From contig NZ_FZOF01000007.1 of the NCBI RefSeq assembly GCF_900188405.1, forward strand, positions 372,001 to 436,000: a DNA stretch of 64,000 bases. Direction: 5' to 3'. This document shows, in pieces, positions 52,253-60,317 of this stretch. The notes under the pieces are model-generated. The model worked only from the letters and a program-made list of their open reading frames with translations, searched no databases and had not been told where the DNA came from. The position numbers were made by a program, and so were the translations under genes. Origin of the DNA: Actinacidiphila glaucinigra. Lineage in GTDB: Bacteria; Actinomycetota; Actinomycetes; Streptomycetales; Streptomycetaceae. The stretch's first letter is position 1, and the number at the start of each line of letters is the position of its first letter.

Positions 52253-53869
52253 ATGTCGGAAGAACCCAAGCAAACGAGAATCTCCCGTCGCAACGCGCTC
52301 GGCTTGTTCGGCGCGACAGTGTCCGGCGCCGCCGCCGGGCCACTGGTCCTCGGCGCCGGAACCGCCGAGGCTGTCCCGGCGAAGTCGGAGGTCACCGGTC
52401 TCACCACCGGCTCGCCCACCACCCCCGTCCAGGGCCTGCACCTGACCTTCGGCGCCGACCCGCGCAGCCAGATGGTCGTCTCGTGGGTCACCGACGCGGC
52501 CGTCAAGAACCCCCGGGTCGTCTACGGCACGCTGAGTGGCGGCTTCGGTTCCACCGCGCGCGCGACGACGAAGACCTACGTGGACGGCACCTCCGGGCGG
52601 ACCGTCTGGGTCCATCACGCGCTGATCAGCAAGCTCAAGGCCGACACCGACTACCTGTACGCGGCCCAGCACGACGGCGCCACCCCCGACGCCGGCACCT
52701 TCCACACGGCGCCGTCCGGCCGAGCTCCGTTCACCTTCACCAGCTTCGGCGACCAGGGTGCGCCCAGTGTGACGTGGAAGACCGGAGCGAACCCGGCCGA
52801 CGCCTCGGGCCGCGACTTCGAGCCCAACGCCACGCCCGCCGCTGCCGACATCGTCACCGGCGTCGAGAAGGTCGGCCCGCTGTTCCACCTCCTCAACGGT
52901 GACCTCTGCTACGCCAACACCGGGCCCGACCGCGTTCGCGTATGGCGCGACTTCCTCACCAACAACAGCCGCTCGGCGCGATTCCGTCCGTGGATGCCGT
53001 GCGCGGGCAACCATGAGATCGAGCTGGCCAACGGCAAGCTCGGTCTCGACGCGTACCAGACCTACTTCGAGCTGCCCTCGACCGAGACCCAGCCCGAGCT
53101 CGACAACCTCTGGTACTCCTTCACGGTCGGCGGGGTGAAGGTGATCGCCCTGCAGAACGACGACATCGCCCTGCAGGAGGGCGGTGACATCTACATCAAG
53201 GGCTACTCCGGCGGCCGGCAGCTCGCCTGGCTGGAGAAGGAGCTCAAGTCGGCACGGGCCTCGAAGGACATCGACTGGATCGTCGTCTGCATGCACCAGG
53301 TGATGATCAGCTCGGCGACCGCCGCGAACGGCCCTGATGTCGCGCTGCGCGCGGCGTACGGCCCGCTGTTCGACAAGTACGGCGTCGACCTGGTGGTCTG
53401 TGGCCACGAGCACGACTACGAGCGCTCGTTGGCGGTGCGTGGCGTCGTCCCCGGCAGCGTCACCCTCACACCCAACCCGAGCCAGACCGCGCTCGATGTG
53501 ATCGACAGTGCGCACGGCACGACGCACATGGTCCTCGGCGGTGGCGGCGTGTCCGGCATCACCAACAACAGCTTCACCACCGACGACGCCGACGGCCACG
53601 GGCATCACTCGGCGTACGTCCAGATGGAGCACGTCGGCAAGTACAACTCGGTCAAGGAGAAGGAGACGGCGGTCTGGATCGGGGTCCGTGACGCGGAGCA
53701 TCCGTACGGGTTCGCCGAGTTCTCCGTGGACCCGGGCCGTCACCCCGGTGACATGACCCGCATCCACGTCACCTACTACAACATCATCACGCCCACAGGT
53801 GAGCTGTCGGTCTTCGAGAAGTTCACGCTGCAACGCCGTCGCAGTGACGGCGGCCACGGCCGGCACTGA
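52253..53869 (+). CDS. Tat-exported purple acid phosphatase
   Basis: This 538-aa secreted metallophosphoesterase has a twin-arginine signal (RISRRNALGLFGA) with AEA cleavage near residue 40. A fibronectin-like N-domain (HLTFGADPRSQMVVSWVT) precedes the catalytic domain, which carries the dinuclear-metal motifs FTSFGDQG, LLNGDLCYAN, CAGNHEIE, VVCMHQVM and VCGHEHDYERS, with the Tyr in DLCYAN as the likely charge-transfer ligand. It releases phosphate from organic esters outside the cell. AAGG precedes ATG 52253. A strong hairpin follows. A degenerate PhoP-like repeat lies ~140 bp upstream. Confidence 0.92.
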   Translation: MSEEPKQTRISRRNALGLFGATVSGAAAGPLVLGAGTAEAVPAKSEVTGLTTGSPTTPVQGLHLTFGADPRSQMVVSWVTDAAVKNPRVVYGTLSGGFGSTARATTKTYVDGTSGRTVWVHHALISKLKADTDYLYAAQHDGATPDAGTFHTAPSGRAPFTFTSFGDQGAPSVTWKTGANPADASGRDFEPNATPAAADIVTGVEKVGPLFHLLNGDLCYANTGPDRVRVWRDFLTNNSRSARFRPWMPCAGNHEIELANGKLGLDAYQTYFELPSTETQPELDNLWYSFTVGGVKVIALQNDDIALQEGGDIYIKGYSGGRQLAWLEKELKSARASKDIDWIVVCMHQVMISSATAANGPDVALRAAYGPLFDKYGVDLVVCGHEHDYERSLAVRGVVPGSVTLTPNPSQTALDVIDSAHGTTHMVLGGGGVSGITNNSFTTDDADGHGHHSAYVQMEHVGKYNSVKEKETAVWIGVRDAEHPYGFAEFSVDPGRHPGDMTRIHVTYYNIITPTGELSVFEKFTLQRRRSDGGHGRH

Positions 53870-53900
53870 CCCACCGCGGCCGGCAGCAGTAGTCGGCAAC

Positions 53901-53933
53901 GCCCGGGGCCGGGACGTCGTCCCGGCCCCGGGC
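53901..53933. terminator. 15-bp hairpin terminator
   Basis: GCCCGGGGCCGGGAC / GTCCCGGCCCCGGGC with a 3-nt loop, 31 bp after the phosphatase stop. Confidence 0.85.
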
Positions 53934-54057
53934 TTCCCGTCGGACAGCCGGGGACGCCGGGGAGCGGCCCCCCTCGCACGGAGGCACAGCTACCCTTTCG
54001 CCGGAGTGGTGGGCTGCGGAGCGGGCCTGGAAATGGCCTTGAAGGGGCGGGCGTTCG

Positions 54058-54435
54058 GTGGGCGGCGCAGGTGAATCCAGGACCTCGCGCTCCGTTGCCC
54101 TGCCAATGGGCATCGTCATGTCCCTCGGCACGTGCTGGCTGATCGCGAACATCTGGTCTTCGTGCGATGTCGGGGTGAACGACTCCGCCAATTCGGGTTT
54201 TCTGGTGATCGTCTATCTTCCGCTCGCCTTTGTTGTCTTCTCGGTCGCGGCCGGCGTCACCCATTCGGTCATGGCGAAGTGGACCAACGCGACGCTCGCC
54301 CTTGGAAGCGCCGTCGCTGTGGAGATCGCCATCGGCTGGACAGTAATTGCCTGGATCGGAATCGCGGACGACTACCCGGCACCGTTCTGTCCCGGAAACA
54401 TCCCGGCGTGGTGGCCGCACTTCATTCCGATCTGA
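54058..54435 (+). CDS. Small membrane protein
   Basis: A 125-aa protein with three predicted transmembrane helices: MGIVMSLGTCWLIANIW, FLVIVYLPLAFVVFSVAAG and ALGSAVAVEIAIGWTVIAWIGI. The tail PFCPGNIPAWWPHFIPI is Trp/Pro-rich. Two Cys face opposite loops. I recognise no family, although short Streptomyces membrane proteins of this shape are common. GTG 54058 is used (AAGGGG upstream); ATG 54106 would drop 16 polar residues and is a fair alternative. Base composition is lower in GC than its neighbours. It converges on the DUF3592 gene. Confidence 0.68.
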   Translation: MGGAGESRTSRSVALPMGIVMSLGTCWLIANIWSSCDVGVNDSANSGFLVIVYLPLAFVVFSVAAGVTHSVMAKWTNATLALGSAVAVEIAIGWTVIAWIGIADDYPAPFCPGNIPAWWPHFIPI

Positions 54436-54465
54436 CGCGCGCGTGGACGACGAGGCGGCGTTCAC

Positions 54466-54978
54466 TCAGCCCGCGGAGCCGGAGGGCTCCGCGTCGCTGC
54501 GCACCCGACGCCGCCCTTCCTGCCGGAGCTCCACGGCGGCGAAGGCCATCAGGCCCAGGCCCAGGGCGGCCATCCCGGACGAGACGAACAGCCGCGTCCC
54601 GCCGATGTCACGCTCCGCGGTGACCGTGTCGGGACGGTCGGGCCTATAGACGACGGCCAGGCGGTCGCCGTCGTCCAGCAACCTGCGGTCGGTGGTCGAC
54701 GGCAGCCGGTAGGTGACCTCCGCGTTAGCCACCGTGAAGGTCACCCAGAGCCGATCGTCATCGGCCCCCTGGAGTTGCGTCCGGACGGTCCCCGTCGTGT
54801 GCACGCCGTCGCGCAGTTCCACGGTGCTCATCACCGCCGGGGTCAGCAGACACGCGCCGACGACGAGGAACAGCGCTCCGAGCACGAGGTTGACCCGGGG
54901 GGTCCCATCCGGGCACTCCACGACCTCGTCGCATCGCGTCGCCGCCCCCTGTGAAGCGCAGTCCACGGGGCACATCAT
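54466..54978 (-). CDS. DUF3592-like membrane protein
   Basis: A 170-aa protein with two transmembrane helices, VLGALFLVVGACLLTPAVM and FVSSGMAALGLGLMAFAAV. They flank an extracytoplasmic beta-rich domain (GTVRTQLQGADDDRLWVTFTVANAEVTYRLPS ... VVYRPDRPDTVTAERD), the pattern of DUF3592 proteins. The start is uncertain: ATG 54978 gives a short Cys-containing leader, GTG 54921 lies just before the first helix, and GTG 55002 is also open; none has a good ribosome site. Function unknown. Confidence 0.75.
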   Translation of the reverse strand: MMCPVDCASQGAATRCDEVVECPDGTPRVNLVLGALFLVVGACLLTPAVMSTVELRDGVHTTGTVRTQLQGADDDRLWVTFTVANAEVTYRLPSTTDRRLLDDGDRLAVVYRPDRPDTVTAERDIGGTRLFVSSGMAALGLGLMAFAAVELRQEGRRRVRSDAEPSGSAG

Positions 54979-55068
54979 GGCGTTTCCGGTGCGGCCTGTC
55001 ACGGTTGCGTCGTGCTGTCGGTCATCCCTTGAGAGACGAGGAACGAGTGGACCGAGGGGTCATTCACC

Positions 55069-55863
55069 ATGGTGAACGAGAGTGTTCTGCACCCGAGCCT
55101 GATCGCCCCGGTCGGGCATGTCGAGCCGGTACCGCGCAGGGTCAGGGGGCTGATCGGCGGGCGCGTCGTCTTCGACACCCGCCGTGCGCTGTACGTGTGG
55201 GAGTGGCAGGCCTACCCGCAGTTCAGCATTCCGGTCGAGGACCTGGTCGACGGTGAGCTCGTCGACGAGCACCACACCGAGCACCACGGTGCGGGCTCCG
55301 CGCGCCGGCACTCACTGCGGATCGGCCCGGAGGTCCGCGAGGGTGCGGCGTGGGTGTGGGACGAGGACAGCCCGAAGCCCCTGCACGGGACCGTGCGCTT
55401 CGAGTGGGAGGCGGTGGACTTCTGGTTCGAGGAGGACGAACCGGTCTTCGTGCACCCCAGGAGCCCCTACTCGCGGGTGGACGCCCTGCGTTCGTCGAGC
55501 GGCGTCCGGGTGGAACTGGAGGGCGTCGTGCTCGCGGAGGCGCCCAACTGCGTGAAGTTGTTCGAGACCGGCCTTCCGACCCGCTACTACATCGAGCGGA
55601 TGTACGTCGACTGGACGCGACTGCGGCACTCGGACACCGTGACGCGGTGCCCGTACAAGGGGACGACGAGCAGCTACTGGTCGTTCGACGGCGACACCGC
55701 GTCCCACGAGGACATCGCGTGGGGGTACGACTTCCCGACCATCCACGCCAACCGCATCGCGGGCCTGGTCGCCTTCTACAACGAGCACGTCGACCTGTAC
55801 ATCGACGGCCATCTGCTCCCGAAGCCCACCGACTCCGTCCTCGGGGCGGCGAAGCCCGAGTAG
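55069..55863 (+). CDS. DUF427 protein, two tandem domains
   Basis: A 264-aa protein with two DUF427 repeats. The first reads HVEPVPRRVRGLIGGRVVFDTRRALYVWEWQAYPQFSIPVED. The second reads APNCVKLFETGLPTRYYIERMYVDWTRL, then TRCPYKGTTSSYWS and NRIAGLVAFYNEHVDLYIDG. The family is widespread in actinobacteria, cytosolic and of unproven chemistry; the conserved RCPYKG and Trp/Tyr clusters suggest ligand binding. No overlapping neighbours; an 18-bp-stem hairpin follows. Confidence 0.87.
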   Translation: MVNESVLHPSLIAPVGHVEPVPRRVRGLIGGRVVFDTRRALYVWEWQAYPQFSIPVEDLVDGELVDEHHTEHHGAGSARRHSLRIGPEVREGAAWVWDEDSPKPLHGTVRFEWEAVDFWFEEDEPVFVHPRSPYSRVDALRSSSGVRVELEGVVLAEAPNCVKLFETGLPTRYYIERMYVDWTRLRHSDTVTRCPYKGTTSSYWSFDGDTASHEDIAWGYDFPTIHANRIAGLVAFYNEHVDLYIDGHLLPKPTDSVLGAAKPE

Positions 55864-55874
55864 CCTCCGGGGCC

Positions 55875-55928
55875 GTCCCGCTTCCGCAGGGCGGCCCGGT
55901 GTGTCCGGGTGCCCTGCGGAAGCGGGAC
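55875..55928. terminator. 18-bp hairpin terminator
   Basis: GTCCCGCTTCCGCAGGGC pairs exactly with GCCCTGCGGAAGCGGGAC around an 18-nt loop that is itself weakly paired. It lies between the convergent DUF427 and SDR genes. Confidence 0.85.
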
Positions 55929-55977
55929 GAGGAACCCGCGGCGGTGGCCGAAAAGCCCCCGATGACAGGCCGGGGGA

Positions 55978-56781
55978 TCAGGACGGGCGGGTGGTGGAGA
56001 TCCCGCCGTCGACGGAGAGCGTGATGCCGTGGACCATGGCCGCGTCGTCGCTGACGAGGTACAGGACGCCCTTGGCGATGTCCTCGGGACGGACGACCAC
56101 GCCTGCCGGGGTGGCGGCGGTCATCTCGTCGAGCGCCGCTCGGGCCGCCTCGTTGCCCGGCGTGAGGGTCGCCCCGGGGGCGACGGCGTTCACGCGCACG
56201 CCGCGCGGCCCGTACTCCGCGGCCCAGCTGCGGGTGAGCTGTTCGTCCGCCGCCTTGGTCGCGGTGTACATCGCCGCGTAGGGGCTGCCGACGCGGGCCA
56301 TCCAGGAGCCGATGGTGACGATGGCGCCGCTGCCGTGCTCGGCCATGGCCGGCGCCAGCGCGGCGACCAGGACGTGGGGGGCGCGGACGTTGACCGCGAG
56401 CATGGCGTCCAGCTCCGCGTCCGGCAGGTCCTCGGTGCGCGTCGCGGGGTAGATGCCCGCGTTGTTGACCAGGATGTCGACGCGTCCGCCGAGCGTGTCG
56501 GTGGCCTGTGCGGCGAAGGCCCGCAAGCGCTCGTAGCCGCCGGTCAGGTCCGCCGCGACGAAGTCGGCCCGGCCGCCGGCCTGCCGGATGTCGTCGACGA
56601 GTCGCGGCCCGCGGGGCCCCTGCCGGCCGCTGACGACGACGTGTGCGCCCTCGCCGGCCAGTGTGCGGGCTATCGCCTCGCCGATCCCGCTGGTCGAGCC
56701 GGTGATCACGGCGGTGCGGCCGGCCAGCCGCGAGCCGGGGGTGGGGGGTGCGCTGTCCATGGTGTGATGCGAAGTGGTCAT
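55978..56781 (-). CDS. SDR-family oxidoreductase
   Basis: A 267-aa classical SDR with TGSTSGIGEAIARTL for cofactor binding, VNNAGIYPATRTED, the catalytic Ser in VTIGSWMAR, and MYTATK (Tyr, Lys), ending in the common ITLSVDGG tail. The FabG-like layout suggests NAD(P)-dependent reduction of a small carbonyl. ATG 56781 (MTTSHHTMDS) is used; Met at 56760 is an alternative. It is divergent from an XRE/MmyB-type regulator across a CCAGGT...ACCTGG dyad. Confidence 0.9.
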   Translation of the reverse strand: MTTSHHTMDSAPPTPGSRLAGRTAVITGSTSGIGEAIARTLAGEGAHVVVSGRQGPRGPRLVDDIRQAGGRADFVAADLTGGYERLRAFAAQATDTLGGRVDILVNNAGIYPATRTEDLPDAELDAMLAVNVRAPHVLVAALAPAMAEHGSGAIVTIGSWMARVGSPYAAMYTATKAADEQLTRSWAAEYGPRGVRVNAVAPGATLTPGNEAARAALDEMTAATPAGVVVRPEDIAKGVLYLVSDDAAMVHGITLSVDGGISTTRPS

Positions 56782-56815
56782 GGGTCCCTGTCTAAGCCGG
56801 ACCGTCGGCATCGGG

Positions 56816-56835
56816 CCAGGTCAGGACGTACCTGG
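56816..56835. promoter_or_regulatory. Dyad between SDR and XRE regulator
   Basis: CCAGGT (56816-56821) and ACCTGG (56830-56835) are complementary across 8 bp, in the 102-bp divergent promoter. It is a candidate operator for the XRE/MmyB-type protein. Confidence 0.45.
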
Positions 56836-56883
56836 GCATGGCATGACCACCCAGGGCGCCGGCGGTCCGCCTACCCTGGAGCC

Positions 56884-57732
56884 ATGCCACGCGACCGCGC
56901 CGCGCTCGGGGCGTTTCTCCGCTCCCGCCGGGACCGCCTCACCCCCTCCCAGGCGGGCATCGAGGCCTTCCCCGGCGCCCGGCGGGTGCCGGGGCTGCGA
57001 CGCGAGGAGCTGGCCGTGCTCGCCGGCCTGAGCCCGGACTACTACAGCCGGCTCGAACAGGGACGCCAGGCCAACATCTCCGACGAGGTGCTCGACGCGC
57101 TGGCCCGGGCGCTGCGCCTGAACGAGGTCGAACGCGCCCACCTCCGCGACCTCGCCGCACCCACCGCGCGGCGCCGCGCCGCGACCCCGCACGCGGCCGC
57201 CGTCCAGCGTCCGGATCCCGGGCTGCTGCGGGTGATGCGCACGCTGGACCACGTCCCGGTGCTGCTGCTCGGCCATCGCGGCGAGGTGCTGGCCCGCAAC
57301 GGGCTGCTGATGGAGGTGCTGGGCCGTCCGCTGGAGCCGGGGACGTCGTTCGTCCGCTTCATGTTCCAGGACCCGGTCGCCCGCGAGCGGATCGTGAACT
57401 GGCAGGACTTCGCGTCGGCCGCGGTCGCCACGATGCGCCGGGAGACCGCCCGACGTCCGCACGACACGCGCCTCGCGCTGCTCGTGGACGAGCTCCGCAC
57501 CACCGACGCCGATGTCGCCCGCTGGTGGGACGACCACGCCGTCCGTGACTACGCGTCGGTCGCCAAGCGCGTCCAGCACCCCACCGCGGGCCCGCTGACC
57601 TTCGACATCGAGATCGTCTGCGCACCCAACGAGCCTGACCAGCGCCTTGTCGTCTACACCGCCGACCCCGACTCCACGACCGCCCGCGTCCTGCCGATGC
57701 TGGCGAGCTGGAACACCGCGCCCCGTCTCTGA
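56884..57732 (+). CDS. XRE-family regulator with MmyB-like ligand domain
   Basis: A 282-aa regulator with HTH GAFLRSRRDRLTPSQAGI ... RREELAVLAGLSPDYYSRLEQG (~8-60). The C-terminal sensor domain reads VPVLLLGHRGEVLARNGLLMEVL, SFVRFMFQDPVARERIVNW and FDIEIVCAPNEPDQRLVVYTADP. It is the same family as the gene at 17741. It is divergent from an SDR gene, the typical arrangement in which the regulator controls the oxidoreductase. ATG 56884 begins exactly at the domain. Confidence 0.92.
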   Translation: MPRDRAALGAFLRSRRDRLTPSQAGIEAFPGARRVPGLRREELAVLAGLSPDYYSRLEQGRQANISDEVLDALARALRLNEVERAHLRDLAAPTARRRAATPHAAAVQRPDPGLLRVMRTLDHVPVLLLGHRGEVLARNGLLMEVLGRPLEPGTSFVRFMFQDPVARERIVNWQDFASAAVATMRRETARRPHDTRLALLVDELRTTDADVARWWDDHAVRDYASVAKRVQHPTAGPLTFDIEIVCAPNEPDQRLVVYTADPDSTTARVLPMLASWNTAPRL

Positions 57733-57908
57733 CCGCGCCCTCCCTCGGCAGGCGGCGGTTCGGCTTTCCCCTGTTACGATCATGAATGATCCTGTTCGGG
57801 TGAGTGGAAACCCCGGTTGCCGGTGGGCAGCCCCTCCTGCGCGTCGAGCCCCGTGATCCCGGGGGAACGCGGGCGCGGCATGCCGCCGTCAACGGACCGG
57901 GAGGCCAG

Positions 57909-59021
57909 GTGAATCTCCGGCATCCGCCGTCCGCGGTGCTCGACGGCGTATTGGTCCTCGTCGCGCTCTTCGACGTCTGGGTCCACGTCCACGCCGACGA
58001 ACCCCTGCAACTGGCGTGCGCGCTGGGCGGGGCCTTCGTGCTTCTGCTGCGGCACGGACGGCCGCTGCTGACGTTCCTGGTGACCTTGCCGGCCGTGTTC
58101 TTCTCCGACGCGATCTTCGCCTCGCTGGCGGCGCTCTACACCCTCGCGTCGGTGTCGCGGAGGCGTGTCATCCTGGCCGTCGGCGTGGTGGCCTTCACGC
58201 TCTGCGATCTCGCGCCGGACGTCAACGTCTCCACGGAGGACCTGGTCACGTTGAGCTACACGGCGGCGACCGCGGCGGCCGCGGTCTTCCTCGGGCAACT
58301 GGTGCAGGCCCGCCGGGACCTCTCGCAGCGCATCGTTGAGATCTCCGAGGCCCGCGAGCACGAACGGCTGCTGATCGCCCAGACGATCCTGGCCTCCGAG
58401 CGGTCCCAGCTCGCGCGGGAGATGCACGACGTGGTCTCCCACCAGGTCAGTCTGATCGCGGTGCGGGCCGGAGCCCTGCAGGTCGGTACGCGTGACGCGC
58501 ACGCCAAGGACGCCGCCAGTACGATCCGCAGGCTGAGCGTGCAGACCCTGGACGAGCTGAGGTACATGGTCAGCGTCCTGCGCGCCGCCGGTGACCGCCC
58601 CACCGATCTCACCCCGCAGCCCTCCCTGGCGGATCTGGAGCGCCTCGTCGACGGCAGCGGCATCGAGGCCCGGCTGACCGCCGACCTCCCCGGTGATCTG
58701 GCCCCTTCGGTTCAGCGCGCCCTGTACCGCACCGTGCAGGAAGGACTGACCAACGTACGCAAGCACGCCCCGGGTGCCGCCACGGCCATCCGGCTCTGGC
58801 AGAGCGACGATTCCGTCCATGTCACGGTCACCAACGGCCCCCCGACCCGGCCGACCATCCCCCTGCCGAGCGCCCATTACGGCCTGACGGGACTGCGTCA
58901 GCGCGCGGCACTGCTCGGCGGAACACTCGCCTGCGGTCCGGTGTCCGACGGCGGATACCAACTCCGGCTCGATCTTCCGGTCAAGACGACCATGCCTGCG
59001 CCGGGCGACGTCGGCCCGTGA
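57909..59021 (+). CDS. DesK-type sensor histidine kinase, orphan
   Basis: A 370-aa kinase with four to five N-terminal membrane helices (VLDGVLVLVALFDVWVHV, QLACALGGAFVLLL, FLVTLPAVFFSDAIFASL, AAATAAAAVFLG). The HisKA_3 box is REMHDVVSHQVSLI with the phospho-His, and the ATPase domain reads VQEGLTNVRKHAPG, then YGLTGLRQRAALLGG. The GTG start has GGGAGG 4 nt upstream; the earlier open frame is Pro/Arg-rich and unlikely. No response regulator is adjacent, so it is an orphan in this window. Confidence 0.88.
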   Translation: MNLRHPPSAVLDGVLVLVALFDVWVHVHADEPLQLACALGGAFVLLLRHGRPLLTFLVTLPAVFFSDAIFASLAALYTLASVSRRRVILAVGVVAFTLCDLAPDVNVSTEDLVTLSYTAATAAAAVFLGQLVQARRDLSQRIVEISEAREHERLLIAQTILASERSQLAREMHDVVSHQVSLIAVRAGALQVGTRDAHAKDAASTIRRLSVQTLDELRYMVSVLRAAGDRPTDLTPQPSLADLERLVDGSGIEARLTADLPGDLAPSVQRALYRTVQEGLTNVRKHAPGAATAIRLWQSDDSVHVTVTNGPPTRPTIPLPSAHYGLTGLRQRAALLGGTLACGPVSDGGYQLRLDLPVKTTMPAPGDVGP

Positions 59022-59260
59022 CGAGTGGCGGGGCCTGTTCGAGGTGCCGACCGCGACTGGTGGGTGTATTGACTCCACGCCATCGCGGACAGAGCATGGT
59101 TTCAACGGGAATGTGGCGATAGAAGCCGATTCTGGCGTCGCCGCTTCACCTGCGGGGTCCGATCACCCGCAGCGAGGCCCGGGGCCGCTCGGGCGCACAC
59201 CCGCACGTGGCCTCCCGCCTCGACCAGGCCCAGGAACCAACCTGGCAAGGGAGAGTTGTC

Positions 59261-59686
59261 ATGCGTATTCCCAGGTGGCCCCTCGCCGCGATGGCCGGCC
59301 TCGCACTCGCCCTGGGCGGTGCGGCCACATCGGCCGTCGCCACACCGACGAGTGCGCCCGTGTCCTCCGTGAGCCACGGTGGCTGGGGCGACGGAAATTG
59401 GGGTTACGGCTACGGCTACGGTCACGGCGGCCATGGTCACGGCCACGGCGGTCACGGCGGCCACGGTCACGGCGGTTATGGAGGTTACGGCGGCCATGGC
59501 GGCCATGGTGACGGCGGCTACGGCGGTCACGGTGGCGGCGGCTATGGCGGTGGTGGCCACGGCGGCGGCGGTTACGGCGGTGGCGGTCACGGTGGTGGCG
59601 GCTACGGCGGCGGTGGGGGCGGCGGCCACGGTGGCGGCGGTGGAGGCGGCGGCCACGGCGGTGGGGGCGGTGGCGGCGGAAGGTGA
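59261..59686 (+). CDS. Secreted Gly/His-rich repeat protein
   Basis: A 141-aa protein with a signal peptide (PLAAMAGLALALGGAATSAVA), then a mature part that is nearly all Gly with regular His and Tyr: GYGYGYGHGGHGHGHGGHGG, then GGYGGGGHGG-type units, ending in poly-Gly with sparse His. It has no Cys. Composition suggests an unstructured metal-binding or wall-associated glycine-rich protein. The ribosome site AGGGAGAG precedes ATG 59261. A short hairpin follows, then a cupin gene. Confidence 0.82.
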   Translation: MRIPRWPLAAMAGLALALGGAATSAVATPTSAPVSSVSHGGWGDGNWGYGYGYGHGGHGHGHGGHGGHGHGGYGGYGGHGGHGDGGYGGHGGGGYGGGGHGGGGYGGGGHGGGGYGGGGGGGHGGGGGGGGHGGGGGGGGR

Positions 59687-59696
59687 CAGAGCGGAT

Positions 59697-59716
59697 GGGG
59701 CCGACGAGTCGGCCCC
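59697..59716. terminator. Short hairpin terminator
   Basis: GGGGCCGAC / GTCGGCCCC around GA, 10 bp after the Gly/His-rich stop. Confidence 0.7.
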
Positions 59717-59752
59717 ATCTCGCGTGTGAGCAGCGGGTCAAAGGAGGTCACG

Positions 59753-60199
59753 GTGTCGGACAGGGAATCAGGAGGCCGGGCGGACGGGCGGTCGCGCTCG
59801 GAGGTGTGGAAGACGCAGTTGAGGACGCTCCAGGACGTCAGGCCGCCGTTCGTCCCGGAAGGCGCCTCGGCGATGACCATCGTCGTCTGGCGGGACCCCG
59901 GCGACCCGGGGGCGCCCCCGCACCGGCACTCGGGGCCGGCCTTCGGGTACGTGACCGAGGGCGCGGTCCTCTTCGAGCTCGAGGGCGAGCCGGAACGGGT
60001 GATCAAGGCGGGTGAGACCTTCTGGGAACCGGGCGGGGACGTCATCCACTACCAGGACGGCAACGCCCTTTCGGACGGGCGGACCGAGTTCATCGTGACC
60101 ATGCTGTGCGCGCCCGGGCAGCCGATGCTCACCGTGGTCGACGAGGAGGAACTGGCCCAGCGGGCGGGTCTGCGCGCCCCGCGCCCCGCGTCCGGCTGA
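59753..60199 (+). CDS. Cupin-domain protein
   Basis: A 148-aa single cupin with metal ligands in DPGAPPHRHSGPAFGYVTEG (His-x-His, with Tyr in place of the usual Glu five residues on) and in WEPGGDVIHYQDG (His). The replaced first-motif Glu may change metal affinity. The best Shine-Dalgarno in the window (AAGGAGGTCAC) sets the GTG 59753 start, implying strong translation. It lies between two hairpins, so it is probably monocistronic. Confidence 0.87.
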   Translation: MSDRESGGRADGRSRSEVWKTQLRTLQDVRPPFVPEGASAMTIVVWRDPGDPGAPPHRHSGPAFGYVTEGAVLFELEGEPERVIKAGETFWEPGGDVIHYQDGNALSDGRTEFIVTMLCAPGQPMLTVVDEEELAQRAGLRAPRPASG

Positions 60200-60200
60200 C

Positions 60201-60227
60201 ATGCGCCGCAACGCCGTTTCGGCGCAT
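60201..60227. terminator. 8-bp hairpin terminator
   Basis: ATGCGCCG / CGGCGCAT immediately after the cupin stop. Confidence 0.65.
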
Positions 60228-60244
60228 CCCGGCGGCACCCCTCG

Positions 60245-60317
60245 CGCAGGGAACTCCCATAGTACGCATATCGCCATAAATGGTTAAAGGAGTTGCAAAG
60301 CCGGGAAGGCGGGCGGT
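60245..60317 (+). promoter_or_regulatory. AT-rich leader of terC-type gene
   Basis: About 70 bp, including ATAGTACGCATATCGCC and ATAAATGGTTAAAGGAGTT, that is strikingly AT-rich for this genome. AACTCC (60251-60256) is complementary to GGAGTT near 60289-60294, enclosing it. It could be a promoter or a small structured leader. It does not clearly match the manganese-type riboswitch known upstream of some terC genes. Confidence 0.4.

Noticed and set aside
60201-60317. Manganese (yybP-ykoY) riboswitch before terC
   Set aside because: The interval is short, contains a cupin terminator and shows no recognisable conserved core by eye; kept only as an unexplained AT-rich leader.
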